DNA of 64,000 nt from contig NZ_FTPB01000004.1 of NCBI RefSeq assembly GCF_900155595.1, positions 248,001 through 312,000 on the forward strand, in the 5' to 3' direction. Origin of the DNA: Actinomyces mediterranea. GTDB taxonomy: Bacteria > Actinomycetota > Actinomycetes > Actinomycetales > Actinomycetaceae. The notes under the pieces were generated by a model, which saw only the letters and a program-made list of their open reading frames with translations, had not been told where the DNA came from and ran no database searches. The position numbers and the translations under genes are program-made. Shown here one piece after another: positions 54,089-62,110 of the stretch; position 1 is the stretch's first letter; every line of letters begins with the position of its first letter.

Positions 54089-54823
54089 ATGAAAGCGTCG
54101 TATCTCGATCAGCTCAATCTGCTCACGCTCCAGGGACTCGACAAGAAGGAGTCCTCCCTGCTCCACCGGCGCAACACACACCCGGCGCATACGAGGGTCA
54201 ATGAACTTGCGGGTCGCGCGGACGACCTGCAGCGGGCTTCCATCACGCAGTCAGCGGTGATCGCGGATATCGAACGCGAAATCGCGAGGATCTCCCACGA
54301 GATCGAACTCGTCGAGGCGCGCCGCAAGCGACAGCAGGACCGTCTCGACCAGAACCAGGTGCCATTGCGCGACATTTCGCCGATGGAGCACGAGATCGCA
54401 CAAATGGAGCAGCGCATCCGCAAGCTTGAAGAGGATCAACTCTCCGCCGAGGAACAGCACGAGGCCGCCTCTCATGCCCGCACCGCCATGGTGACCGAGG
54501 CGAAGGCGATCGCCGCCGACGTCGAGGCGACGAAAGCGGCGTTCGCCGAGGACGTTAAAGAGCTCGACGAGCAACTCAGAGCGGTCATCGCCCAGCGCAA
54601 GGAATTGGTGTCCGCCCTGCCCGACGACCTCGTCGCCGAATATGAGAGGGCGAAGAAGAACATGGGCGCCCTCGCAGTCGTCGAAGTGCGCAATGGCGTC
54701 GGCATGGGGGGCGCGGCTGACCTGTCGCCCCTCGAACTCGACCAGATTCGGCGCACGCCTGACGATGAGCTCTATTGGACGGAGGACACCGGGCAGATCG
54801 TCGTGCGCACGACCGGTGCCTGA
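54089..54823 (+). CDS. C4-zinc-ribbon-family coiled-coil protein without the cysteines
   Basis: The 244-residue product has a long alpha-helical coiled coil (residues ~10-180: LDKKESSLLHRRNTHPAHT, ISHEIELVEARRKRQQDRL, HEIAQMEQRIRKLEEDQ) followed by a short C-terminal domain. In the usual family this end is a zinc ribbon with two CxxC pairs and a LSPxEL spacer. Here the spacer remains (LSPLELDQIRRTPDDELYW) but the Cys positions read GMGGA and TEDTG. CAGGAGGG supports ATG 54089. Confidence 0.8.
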   Translation: MKASYLDQLNLLTLQGLDKKESSLLHRRNTHPAHTRVNELAGRADDLQRASITQSAVIADIEREIARISHEIELVEARRKRQQDRLDQNQVPLRDISPMEHEIAQMEQRIRKLEEDQLSAEEQHEAASHARTAMVTEAKAIAADVEATKAAFAEDVKELDEQLRAVIAQRKELVSALPDDLVAEYERAKKNMGALAVVEVRNGVGMGGAADLSPLELDQIRRTPDDELYWTEDTGQIVVRTTGA

Positions 54824-54988
54824 TCGCCGAGCACCGGCCGAACGTCGGTACAACCCGTCTGCGAAGAGCGTGCTTCAGCGGGTCACGATGGTGAGGGCGG
54901 ACTGCGACCCCCGGCGTCAGTCGGCTTCTTCCCGCAGTCTTCGACTCGGAGGGAGGCAAATGAACAGAGGGGCACTGCAGCGGTCCGC

Positions 54989-54994
54989 TATAAT
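54989..54994 (+). promoter_or_regulatory. -10 element of rnpB
   Basis: TATAAT ends 6 nt before the first paired base of the RNase P RNA, exactly where a promoter for the mature 5' end is expected. Confidence 0.65.
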
Positions 54995-55000
54995 CGTTCG

Positions 55001-55361
55001 CGCGGATGAGTCGGTCGGGCGGCCGCGCGGGCTTCGGCTCTCGAGGAACGTCCGGGCTCCACAGGGCAGGGTGATGGCTAACGGCCACCCGGGGCGACCC
55101 GAGGGACAGTGCCACAGAAAACAAACCGCCGTGCAAGCGGTAAGGGTGAAAAGGCGGGGTAAGAGCCCACCAGTGGTGCGGGTGACCGCATCAGCTAGGT
55201 AAACCCCACCCGGAGCAAGATCGAGCAGCAGGCAGTGGATGGCCCGTCCCATGCCTGCGGGTAGGTCGCTTGAGGCCAGCGGTAACGCTGGTCCTAGATG
55301 GATGGCCGCCACTGCGCGCATGCGCAGGACAGAACCCGGCGTACAGACCGACTCATCCGCG
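55001..55361 (+). ncRNA. rnpB: RNase P RNA (bacterial type A)
   Basis: Catalytic RNA that matures tRNA 5' ends. The 5' end CGCGGATGAGTCGGTC pairs with the 3' end GACCGACTCATCCGCG (P1). Conserved blocks include GAGGAACGTCCGGGCTCC, the P4/J-region GGTGATGGCTAACGGCCACC, GACAGTGCCACAGAAAACA, AAGGGTGAAAAGGCGG, GTAAACCCCACCCGGAGCAA and AGAACCCGGCGTACAGACC near the end. Boundaries follow the P1 pairing. Confidence 0.93.
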
Positions 55362-55386
55362 TCCGCCATCGCGGGCGCGCTCCGTC

Positions 55387-57387
55387 TCACAGATTCGCGA
55401 TCTCGAGGTCGGCCTCGACATCGGTATCCATGTCCCAGATCCGAGAGTAGAAGGCGAGCTCGGACTGCCAGGCGTCGCGAATCGTCTCAGCCCTGCGGAA
55501 TCCGTGCCCCTCGCCCTCGTACATCTTCATTGCCACGACGCTGCCGCCGCCCTTAAGGGCATCGAACATGACGTGCGCCTGCGAGGGCGGCACGACCTTA
55601 TCGTCCGTGCCCTGAAGGATCAGCAGAGGCGCGTGAATCCGATCGATGTGGGTGATCGGCGAGCGCTCGACCCACACCTCATCGTCGGGGTTGGAGGAGC
55701 CGAGCAGTCGGAAGGGATAGCGCGACTCGAACTTGTGCGTCTCGGCTGCGAGCATTCGAAGATCGGCGATTCCATAGAACGAGGCGCCCGCGGTGAACAC
55801 ATCGGAGCTGACGAGGGCGGCGAGCACCGTGAACCCGCCGGAGGAGCCGCCGCGGATCGAAATGCGCTTCGGATCGACTAGGCCCCGCTCAATAAGGCTG
55901 AGCGCACCATCGGCGCAGTCGTTGACGTCCATGATGCCCCAGTTGCCGTTGAGACGCTCGCGATAGGCGCGCCCGAATCCCGTCGACCCGCGGTAGTTGA
56001 CGTCGAGCACTGCAAAACCCCTACTGGTCCAGTACTGCAGCGGGATCTTCAGCCCCGGACGTGCAGCAGATGTCGGTCCGCCGTGGACATTGACGATGAG
56101 CGGCGGCAGCGAGCCCTCGGGCGCCTGATAGTCGGGGTTCTTCGGCGGATAGTAGAAGCCGTAGGACTTCTCGCCGTCGTGTGTCGGCCAGGAAATGATC
56201 TGAGCGGGGGAGAGCAGCGCCGGATCCATCTGAGCCTCGGAGGAGGGGCGAACGACCGACGTCGAGCCGTTCCTGACTTCGACGATCGCGGGCGTATGGG
56301 TCGCAGAATCGGCGAGAAAGACGACGCGCTCGTCGCTGGACGCGACATTGCCGATCGGCCACCATCCGGTCGCCCACTCCTCGGTCAAGCCGTTGTCGAG
56401 GCGGACCGTGCCGATATGCCACGTCAGATCATCGACCCACGAACAGATGAGGTGCTCGTGATTGAAGTTGTCGAAGGAATGGAGGCCCAGCTGCCAATGC
56501 GGGTGGGAGAACGCCTGGGTGCCCGGGTGCAGGGCGCGGGTGCGCAGGCGAGTCGTCCACGCGTCCGCATCTTCGCCCTCGCGCCACGCGAAGCCCTCGG
56601 TGCGGAAAAGATTCGCCCAACCGTTGGAGTCATCAACGTGAACGAGGTCGCCCGTGAGGGTCCAGCGCGGCTCATAGACGCAGACGTCCTCTTCGTCAAC
56701 GACGATCTTCGACACGGAGATATTGCCCTCGAAGTCGAGGGCTCCGACGTGCAGAGCTGAGCGGGTCCACGGCATTTCCGGATGGTTCCAGGTGATCCAC
56801 GCGAGTTTCGTCCCATCGGGGGACAGACACGGGTCGACGACGAAGTCCGTCCCCTCGAAGAGGGTGATGATCGCGGCGTCATTGCGCGCGGCCGAGCCGT
56901 CGAGGGGGATTGCGACAAGGGTGTTGATGGGCTCGCCCTCGCCCGAATGATCCTCGCGGACGGCGTAGACCAGTTGGCGGACCTCGTCGATCTCAAAGTC
57001 CCCGAAGCGCGACTTCGATAGCGTCGTCAACGGGGTGACGGTTTTCGTCGAGTCATTGAGGTCGAAGCGGTAGACGCGCGAGTCGAATCCATCGGAGAAC
57101 ACGATGAATCCGTCCGCCACGGCGTATGCGCGGCCGCCGTATTCGTGGACGCGGGTGCGGACATCGGGCAGGCGCGCGCCGTCGATGAGGGGGAGGACTT
57201 CGGAGGTGACGCCCGAGCCCGAGCGGCGCAGCAGCGTGCCGCGCCCATTCTCCTTGGGGTGGCCCTCCACCCAGTAGGTGTCCGGACCGTCGATGCGCAC
57301 CTGTGAGAGTGTGACCGATCGTGCAGTGAAGGACTCACCAGTGATTGAGGATTTCCACTCGCCATACGGTGCAACGGTCACAGACAT
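55387..57387 (-). CDS. S9 family prolyl oligopeptidase-type peptidase
   Basis: Cytoplasmic serine peptidase, 666 residues, no signal peptide. An N-terminal beta-propeller (~400 residues) precedes an alpha/beta-hydrolase domain with the nucleophile Ser in IRGGSSGGFTVLAAL, Asp in LQGTDDKVVPPSQ and His in GEGHGFRR; the oxyanion region is VNVHGGPTS. This matches dipeptidyl/acylaminoacyl peptidases. ATG 57387 has AGGAGG 5 nt upstream. The gene ends 26 bp from the rnpB 3' end. Confidence 0.92.
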   Translation of the reverse strand: MSVTVAPYGEWKSSITGESFTARSVTLSQVRIDGPDTYWVEGHPKENGRGTLLRRSGSGVTSEVLPLIDGARLPDVRTRVHEYGGRAYAVADGFIVFSDGFDSRVYRFDLNDSTKTVTPLTTLSKSRFGDFEIDEVRQLVYAVREDHSGEGEPINTLVAIPLDGSAARNDAAIITLFEGTDFVVDPCLSPDGTKLAWITWNHPEMPWTRSALHVGALDFEGNISVSKIVVDEEDVCVYEPRWTLTGDLVHVDDSNGWANLFRTEGFAWREGEDADAWTTRLRTRALHPGTQAFSHPHWQLGLHSFDNFNHEHLICSWVDDLTWHIGTVRLDNGLTEEWATGWWPIGNVASSDERVVFLADSATHTPAIVEVRNGSTSVVRPSSEAQMDPALLSPAQIISWPTHDGEKSYGFYYPPKNPDYQAPEGSLPPLIVNVHGGPTSAARPGLKIPLQYWTSRGFAVLDVNYRGSTGFGRAYRERLNGNWGIMDVNDCADGALSLIERGLVDPKRISIRGGSSGGFTVLAALVSSDVFTAGASFYGIADLRMLAAETHKFESRYPFRLLGSSNPDDEVWVERSPITHIDRIHAPLLILQGTDDKVVPPSQAHVMFDALKGGGSVVAMKMYEGEGHGFRRAETIRDAWQSELAFYSRIWDMDTDVEADLEIANL

Positions 57388-57493
57388 CAGTGCCTCCTGA
57401 GTACAACGCGCCGTGTGGCGCACGACGCCCATCCTAGTCCGATGCGGTTGCCAGGATGGGCTCCTCGTCCACCACTTCGAGTACTCGAGCAAC

Positions 57494-57499
57494 TAGAAT
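57494..57499 (+). promoter_or_regulatory. -10 box of leaderless dxs
   Basis: TAGAAT ends 7 nt before the dxs ATG, with no SD between, supporting the start at 57507. Confidence 0.5.
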
Positions 57500-57506
57500 C
57501 GGCCTC

Positions 57507-59384
57507 ATGCATCAATCTGATGACGGTTCCTCGCTCCTCGGGCGAGTGCACGATCCATCGGATCTTCGCGGCTTCACCCCGGCGGAACTGGTCGACCTTG
57601 CCCGCGAGGTCCGAGGCTTCCTCATCTCCTCGGTGTCCAAGACCGGCGGACACCTGGGCCCCAATCTCGGCGTCGTCGAATTGACGATCGCTGTCCACAG
57701 GGTCTTCTCCTCCCCGGAGGACACGGTCCTCTTCGACACCGGTCACCAGTCCTATGTCCACAAACTCCTCACGGGTCGTCAGGACTTCTCCCGGCTACGC
57801 CAAGCGGGCGGATTATCCGGATACCCCAGCCGGGCCGAATCGATCCACGACGTCATCGAGAGCTCCCACGCCTCCTCATCGCTTGCCTGGGCCGACGGCA
57901 TATCCCGTATCAAGCGCCGCAATGGCGACGACACGTGGACTATCGCCATCATCGGCGACGGGGCACTCACAGGGGGCATGGCCTGGGAGGCGCTCAACAG
58001 GATCGCCGCGTCGAAGGACCGACGGGTCCTCATCATCGTCAACGACAACGGCCGCTCCTATGCGCCGACCATCGGCGGCCTCGCCCATCACCTCGACGCA
58101 CTGAGGACCTCTGAGGGCTATGAGCGAGCCCTCGCCTGGGGCAAGCGAAGACTCCTCGCCCTCGGCGAACCGGGCCGTACCGCATATGACGCCCTGCACG
58201 GGCTCAAGACGGGACTCAAGGATGCCCTCGTCCCACAGGCGATGTTCGAAGAGCTCGGCTTCAAGTACCTCGGCCCCGTCGACGGGCACGACATCATCGC
58301 CCTGGAGACTGCACTGTCCAGAGCGGCCTGCCTCCATGAGCCCGTCCTCATTCACGCCATCACCGAGAAAGGCCGCGGATACACCCCCGCTGAGGAGGAC
58401 CTCGCGGATCGTTTCCACGCTGTCGGTCAGATCCACCCCGAAACGGGTCTTCCCGTTGCACCCGCGCGCTTCGGATGGACCAGCGTCTTCGCCGACGAGA
58501 TCGTCTCGCTCGCACGGCACGACGAGTCGATCATCGGCGTGACCGCAGCGATGATGGCCCCGGTGGGACTGGGGCCGATGAAGAAGGAATTCCCCGACCG
58601 AGTCGTCGATGTCGGCATCGCTGAACAAGAGGCCCTCGCATCGGCCGCCGGAATGGCCTACCAGGGCGCCCACCCGGTCGTCGCCCTCTATGCGACATTC
58701 CTCAACAGGGCTTTCGATCAGCTCCTTATGGATGTTGCCCTCCACAAGGCCGGTGTCACCGTGGTCCTCGACCGTGCCGGTATTACCGGCGCCGACGGGG
58801 CGTCGCACAATGGAGTGTGGGATATTGCGATGTGCTCCATCATCCCGGGTCTGTACATGGCGGCGCCCCGCGACGAACAGACCCTGCGCACACAGCTGCG
58901 CGAAGCGATTGCGATGCATGACCGCCCGACGGTGCTGCGCTATCGGAAGGGATCGATGCCCGATCCGATACCGGCACTGAGGACCGAGGCGGGGATCGAC
59001 ATCCTCACTGAACCCGATCGCGACCCCGATGCCCTGATCGTGGCGGCGGGGGCCCTCGTGCCGCAGGCGCTGGCAGCGGCCGAGATCCTCACCGACAAGG
59101 GGATTGCGACGATGGTCGTCGACCCGGGGTGGATCCTGCCCGCCCCTTCCGGACTCGTCTCATTCGCCGACGGGGTGCCTCTCGTCGTCACCGTCGAAGA
59201 CGGAATCGTCAATGGCGGCTTCGGATGGGCTGTTCGCGACCTTCTCTCCGAAGTGGATACGAGGGTCGTCACCCTTGGCATCCCGAGGCGATTCCTCGAG
59301 CATGATGAGCGCGAACCGATTCTGTCCGAATGCGGGCTCGATGCCGAGAGCATCGCTCAATCCATCGCAGAGCGGCTTTCCTGA
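57507..59384 (+). CDS. dxs: 1-deoxy-D-xylulose-5-phosphate synthase
   Basis: First step of the non-mevalonate pathway, ThDP-dependent. The 625-residue product has TGHQSYVHKLLTGR, the ThDP motif IIGDGALTGGMAWEALN with the paired ND, GFKYLGPVDGHD, DVGIAEQEALASAAG and DRAGITGADGASHNG. ATG 57507 is preferred over an upstream in-frame start because of the leaderless promoter. It provides substrate for dxr and ispG elsewhere in the window. Confidence 0.95.
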   Translation: MHQSDDGSSLLGRVHDPSDLRGFTPAELVDLAREVRGFLISSVSKTGGHLGPNLGVVELTIAVHRVFSSPEDTVLFDTGHQSYVHKLLTGRQDFSRLRQAGGLSGYPSRAESIHDVIESSHASSSLAWADGISRIKRRNGDDTWTIAIIGDGALTGGMAWEALNRIAASKDRRVLIIVNDNGRSYAPTIGGLAHHLDALRTSEGYERALAWGKRRLLALGEPGRTAYDALHGLKTGLKDALVPQAMFEELGFKYLGPVDGHDIIALETALSRAACLHEPVLIHAITEKGRGYTPAEEDLADRFHAVGQIHPETGLPVAPARFGWTSVFADEIVSLARHDESIIGVTAAMMAPVGLGPMKKEFPDRVVDVGIAEQEALASAAGMAYQGAHPVVALYATFLNRAFDQLLMDVALHKAGVTVVLDRAGITGADGASHNGVWDIAMCSIIPGLYMAAPRDEQTLRTQLREAIAMHDRPTVLRYRKGSMPDPIPALRTEAGIDILTEPDRDPDALIVAAGALVPQALAAAEILTDKGIATMVVDPGWILPAPSGLVSFADGVPLVVTVEDGIVNGGFGWAVRDLLSEVDTRVVTLGIPRRFLEHDEREPILSECGLDAESIAQSIAERLS

Positions 59385-59429
59385 ACATTCCCGGCGGGGC
59401 TTCGACCCCGGGCCGACAGGTGCTCGTCC

Positions 59430-60674
59430 CTAGACGCCGAGGGCGTCGCAGATCGGATCGAGACACAGATCCATCTGCCAATCCCTCGCCCCCTGAGTGA
59501 ACATCCTTTCCTCGACCTCGTCGCCCGAGGGGCGCGTCGGATCGAGCGGCGCCCAGGCGATGTAGCGCTGGATTCGGGGTTCGAGGACGACCTCGGGGGC
59601 GATGGAGAGTCTCTGACCGATACCCGCGACCGCAGAGCGGACGAGGGCGAGGCGCCCGGCGGCGTCCTCGTCGATCCGCGACCAGTTGCGAGCATCGGGA
59701 ACGGCACCGGGGGCGAGACGCCTGCGAGTGGGCGGCAGCTCATCCTCGGACGCGGTCAGGGCGCGCGACAATGCGCGCATCCACTCATCGGTGAATTGGC
59801 GCGCGACGGGGGAGCGGAATTCCCCGATGGCGAGGAGCGCCCGCCGATTGCGGGGAGGCTGAAGGGCTGCGCGGATGAGCGCCGAGTTGCGCACGAGCCG
59901 CCCGGGGGCGAGGTCGATGCGCTGGGCAATCGACTCGCGGGCCTCCCACAGCGCCTTGAGGACCCCTAATTCCCTGTGAGTCTTCAGCTTGCCGACGCCG
60001 GGCAGGCTCCTCCACCGGTCCTCCTTAGGGGCGGGGTCGGGGTGGGCGAGGACATAGGCGCACTCTTCGACCATCCATTCCCAGCGGCCGAGGTCGTAGA
60101 GCCGGGTGGACAAGCGCCGGTAGAGCTCGGTGAGCAACTCCACGTCGAGCGCCGCATAGCGCAGCCAATCGCCAGGAAGCGGCCTGACCGACCAGTCGGA
60201 TGCCTGATGGTCCTTCACGAGGCCGAGCCCGAGGACCTGCTCGCACACGGCGGCGAGGCCGAACTTGTCCATTCCCACGAGGCGGGCCGCGATCTCAGTG
60301 TCGAAAAGAGTCGTCGGCGTCAGGCCGACGAAGCGGAGGTTGGGCAGATCCTGTGCGGCGTCGTGGAGCAGCCAGACATCCGACACACCGGGATTGAGGG
60401 GGCTCAGATCCGGAAGGGCGATCGGGTCGAAGAGGAAGGTGCCCGCGCCCTCTTTACGGATCTGAATGAGGTAGGGGTCATTCCCATAGCGGAAGCCCTG
60501 CGCGCGCTCGACATCGAGCGCCACGGGAGTATTCGCGGACTCGAGCGCACGCGCAGCAGACTCGAGCAGCCCGGGCGTGTCAATGATCGAGGGGACGCCC
60601 TCGCGCGGCTCGGCCATGAGTTCGGGTGACTCGGTGTCTCCCACGGGCAGGCCGTCTCTATTCGCGATGCGCAC
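59430..60674 (-). CDS. rnd: Ribonuclease D-like 3'-5' exonuclease with HRDC domain
   Basis: Trims tRNA and other structured RNAs. The 414-residue product has the DEDD exonuclease motifs: VALDVERAQGFRYG (Asp, Glu), DVWLLHDAAQDL (Asp), and the late YAALDVELLTELY. An HRDC domain follows (ELGVLKALWEARESIAQRID). GTG 60674 lies 4 bp after the DUF3000 stop, so the two are co-transcribed, the usual actinobacterial pair beside dxs. Confidence 0.92.
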   Translation of the reverse strand: MRIANRDGLPVGDTESPELMAEPREGVPSIIDTPGLLESAARALESANTPVALDVERAQGFRYGNDPYLIQIRKEGAGTFLFDPIALPDLSPLNPGVSDVWLLHDAAQDLPNLRFVGLTPTTLFDTEIAARLVGMDKFGLAAVCEQVLGLGLVKDHQASDWSVRPLPGDWLRYAALDVELLTELYRRLSTRLYDLGRWEWMVEECAYVLAHPDPAPKEDRWRSLPGVGKLKTHRELGVLKALWEARESIAQRIDLAPGRLVRNSALIRAALQPPRNRRALLAIGEFRSPVARQFTDEWMRALSRALTASEDELPPTRRRLAPGAVPDARNWSRIDEDAAGRLALVRSAVAGIGQRLSIAPEVVLEPRIQRYIAWAPLDPTRPSGDEVEERMFTQGARDWQMDLCLDPICDALGV

Positions 60675-60677
60675 GCC

Positions 60678-61229
60678 TCAGACTCCCTCAAGGAAACGGG
60701 CCGTGTGAATCCCGCAGGTTCGGCACATGAGTTCCGACCAGGCCGATAGGTGGTCGGACAGGTACTCATCGGAGGGCGTCCATGAGGCGCGCAACTCCAC
60801 ATTGAGCGTCGACCCCCTGAGGATGAGCCCGCCGAAGGATTGTGACAGTTCCCGCGTCACCGTGCCGGTGAGGTCGTGGAATGAGGCCCCCTGGTCGATG
60901 AGGCAATCATGCGCCCACGCCCATAGTGCCTCAGACAGGAGGGGATCGTTCCCCATATCCGCGTCGATCTGAGAGCGCAGCTGTGCGACGAGTCTAAAGG
61001 CGCCATTCCATCCGGCTTGTCCATCGGGGTCGTGGAGAACGACGAATCGGCCCGTTGCCAGCGGCTGATCGAAATCCTCTTGGAATGTTCTCATGGCGAG
61101 TGCGGCCGTGAACGGCGCCAGCCTGCGCGGGGGCGGAACCTCTTCATACTCGATATGCGGGTGGTTCGCTCCGTCTCGCAGGCTGAGCAGTGCCGTGACG
61201 AAGGCTTTGGGAGGTGCTTGCTCATCCAC
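60678..61229 (-). CDS. DUF3000 family protein
   Basis: A 183-residue actinobacterial protein of unknown function, recognised by PFTAALAMRTF, ATGRFVVLHDPDGQAGW, EALWAWAHDCLIDQGASFHDLTGTV (split) and the C-terminal Cys pair in ELMCRTCGIHTARFLEG. GTG 61229 follows a -10 box. It is the first gene of the DUF3000-rnd unit. Confidence 0.88.
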   Translation of the reverse strand: MDEQAPPKAFVTALLSLRDGANHPHIEYEEVPPPRRLAPFTAALAMRTFQEDFDQPLATGRFVVLHDPDGQAGWNGAFRLVAQLRSQIDADMGNDPLLSEALWAWAHDCLIDQGASFHDLTGTVTRELSQSFGGLILRGSTLNVELRASWTPSDEYLSDHLSAWSELMCRTCGIHTARFLEGV

Positions 61230-61236
61230 GACTGCA

Positions 61237-61242
61237 AGACTA
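61237..61242 (-). promoter_or_regulatory. -10 box of leaderless DUF3000 gene
   Basis: TAGTCT on the minus strand ends 7 nt before the GTG at 61229. The open frame extends further upstream, so this element decides the start. Confidence 0.45.
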
Positions 61243-61506
61243 AGCGGCGATAGAATGGGGAACCGGTTGCCGCGCCGCTGAGCGGGAGATCCTTTTACCC
61301 CCGGTTCACACCGGACGCGTCCGTGTGCGCCGCGAATGACCGATTCAATGCAGATATACGACAAAAACTGCAGCTCATCGAGCAATCGCAGATGAATCAC
61401 GAATGGCCTGTGTGATACGACTTACGGCGACACCGATTTCCCATTTCGTCTCAAAGCCTGTTAAAGTTCTTCTCGTTCACAGCGTCCCCCGGGATGTTGG
61501 CGACAC

Positions 61507-61579
61507 GCGGATGTGGCTCAGTTGGTAGAGCATCACCTTGCCAAGGTGAGGGTCGCGGGTTCGAGTCCCGTCATCCGCT
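61507..61579 (+). tRNA. tRNA-Gly (anticodon GCC), copy 1
   Basis: Cloverleaf with acceptor GCGGATG/CATCCGC, anticodon stem TCACC/GGTGA and loop TTGCCAA (GCC), T-loop GGTTCGAGTCC. It opens a five-gene tRNA cluster. TAAAGT at about 61462-61467 is a candidate -10 for the cluster. Confidence 0.95.
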
Positions 61580-61580
61580 C

Positions 61581-61652
61581 GGGCGATTGGCGCAGCGGTA
61601 GCGCGCTTCCCTGACACGGAAGAGGTCACTGGTTCGAACCCAGTATCGCCCA
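61581..61652 (+). tRNA. tRNA-Val (anticodon GAC)
   Basis: Acceptor GGGCGAT/ATCGCCC, anticodon stem CTTCC/GGAAG with loop CTGACAC (GAC), T-loop GGTTCGAACC. It begins one base after the preceding tRNA. CCA is not encoded. Confidence 0.95.
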
Positions 61653-61710
61653 CGGTCGTTCCGAGAATCTCGGATGCGATGGGCAGCACCTGATCGCAGA
61701 TGCGATCTTC

Positions 61711-61783
61711 GCGGATGTGGCTCAGTTGGTAGAGCATCACCTTGCCAAGGTGAGGGTCGCGGGTTCGAGTCCCGTCATCCGCT
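61711..61783 (+). tRNA. tRNA-Gly (anticodon GCC), copy 2
   Basis: Identical over all 73 nt to the copy at 61507-61579, so a recent duplication or gene conversion. Confidence 0.95.
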
Positions 61784-61826
61784 CGGTTGCCTCTCAATAT
61801 AACCCACTCGATTTCGGTGGGGACAT

Positions 61827-61897
61827 GGTGGGTTGGCCGAGAGGCGAGGCAGCGGCCTGCAAAGCCGTATACACGGGTTCGAATCCCGTACCCACCT
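61827..61897 (+). tRNA. tRNA-Cys (anticodon GCA)
   Basis: Acceptor GGTGGGT/ACCCACC, anticodon loop CTGCAAA (GCA) in a GCGGC/GCCGT stem with one G-U pair, T-loop GGTTCGAATCC. CCA is not encoded. Confidence 0.93.
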
Positions 61898-61898
61898 C

Positions 61899-61970
61899 GG
61901 GCGATTGGCGCAGGGGTAGCGCGCTTCCTTCACACGGAAGAGGTCACTGGTTCGATCCCAGTATCGCCCA
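61899..61970 (+). tRNA. tRNA-Val (anticodon CAC)
   Basis: Differs from the Val-GAC gene at only four positions, two of them in the anticodon loop (TTCACAC), giving CAC. A CCA (61971-61973) follows the discriminator base, unlike the other tRNAs of the window. A terminator follows at once. Confidence 0.93.
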
Positions 61971-61975
61971 CCATC

Positions 61976-62001
61976 AACCCGAGTCGTTAGACTCGGGTTT
62001 T
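61976..62001 (+). terminator. Rho-independent terminator of the tRNA cluster
   Basis: A 10-bp stem AACCCGAGTC (61976-61985) with 61990-61999, GTTA loop, and a TTTT stretch at 61998-62001. It is the only hairpin in the window with a clear T-run. Confidence 0.8.
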
Positions 62002-62110
62002 GTGTCATCTCCATCAGGTTCCACCGTATCGGGGGGATATGGACGGTCCGCCGACTCTTTCAGGCTAGGGTCGATCCCGGATCCCTCCTCACTACGACAG
62101 GCGGTCAGCG

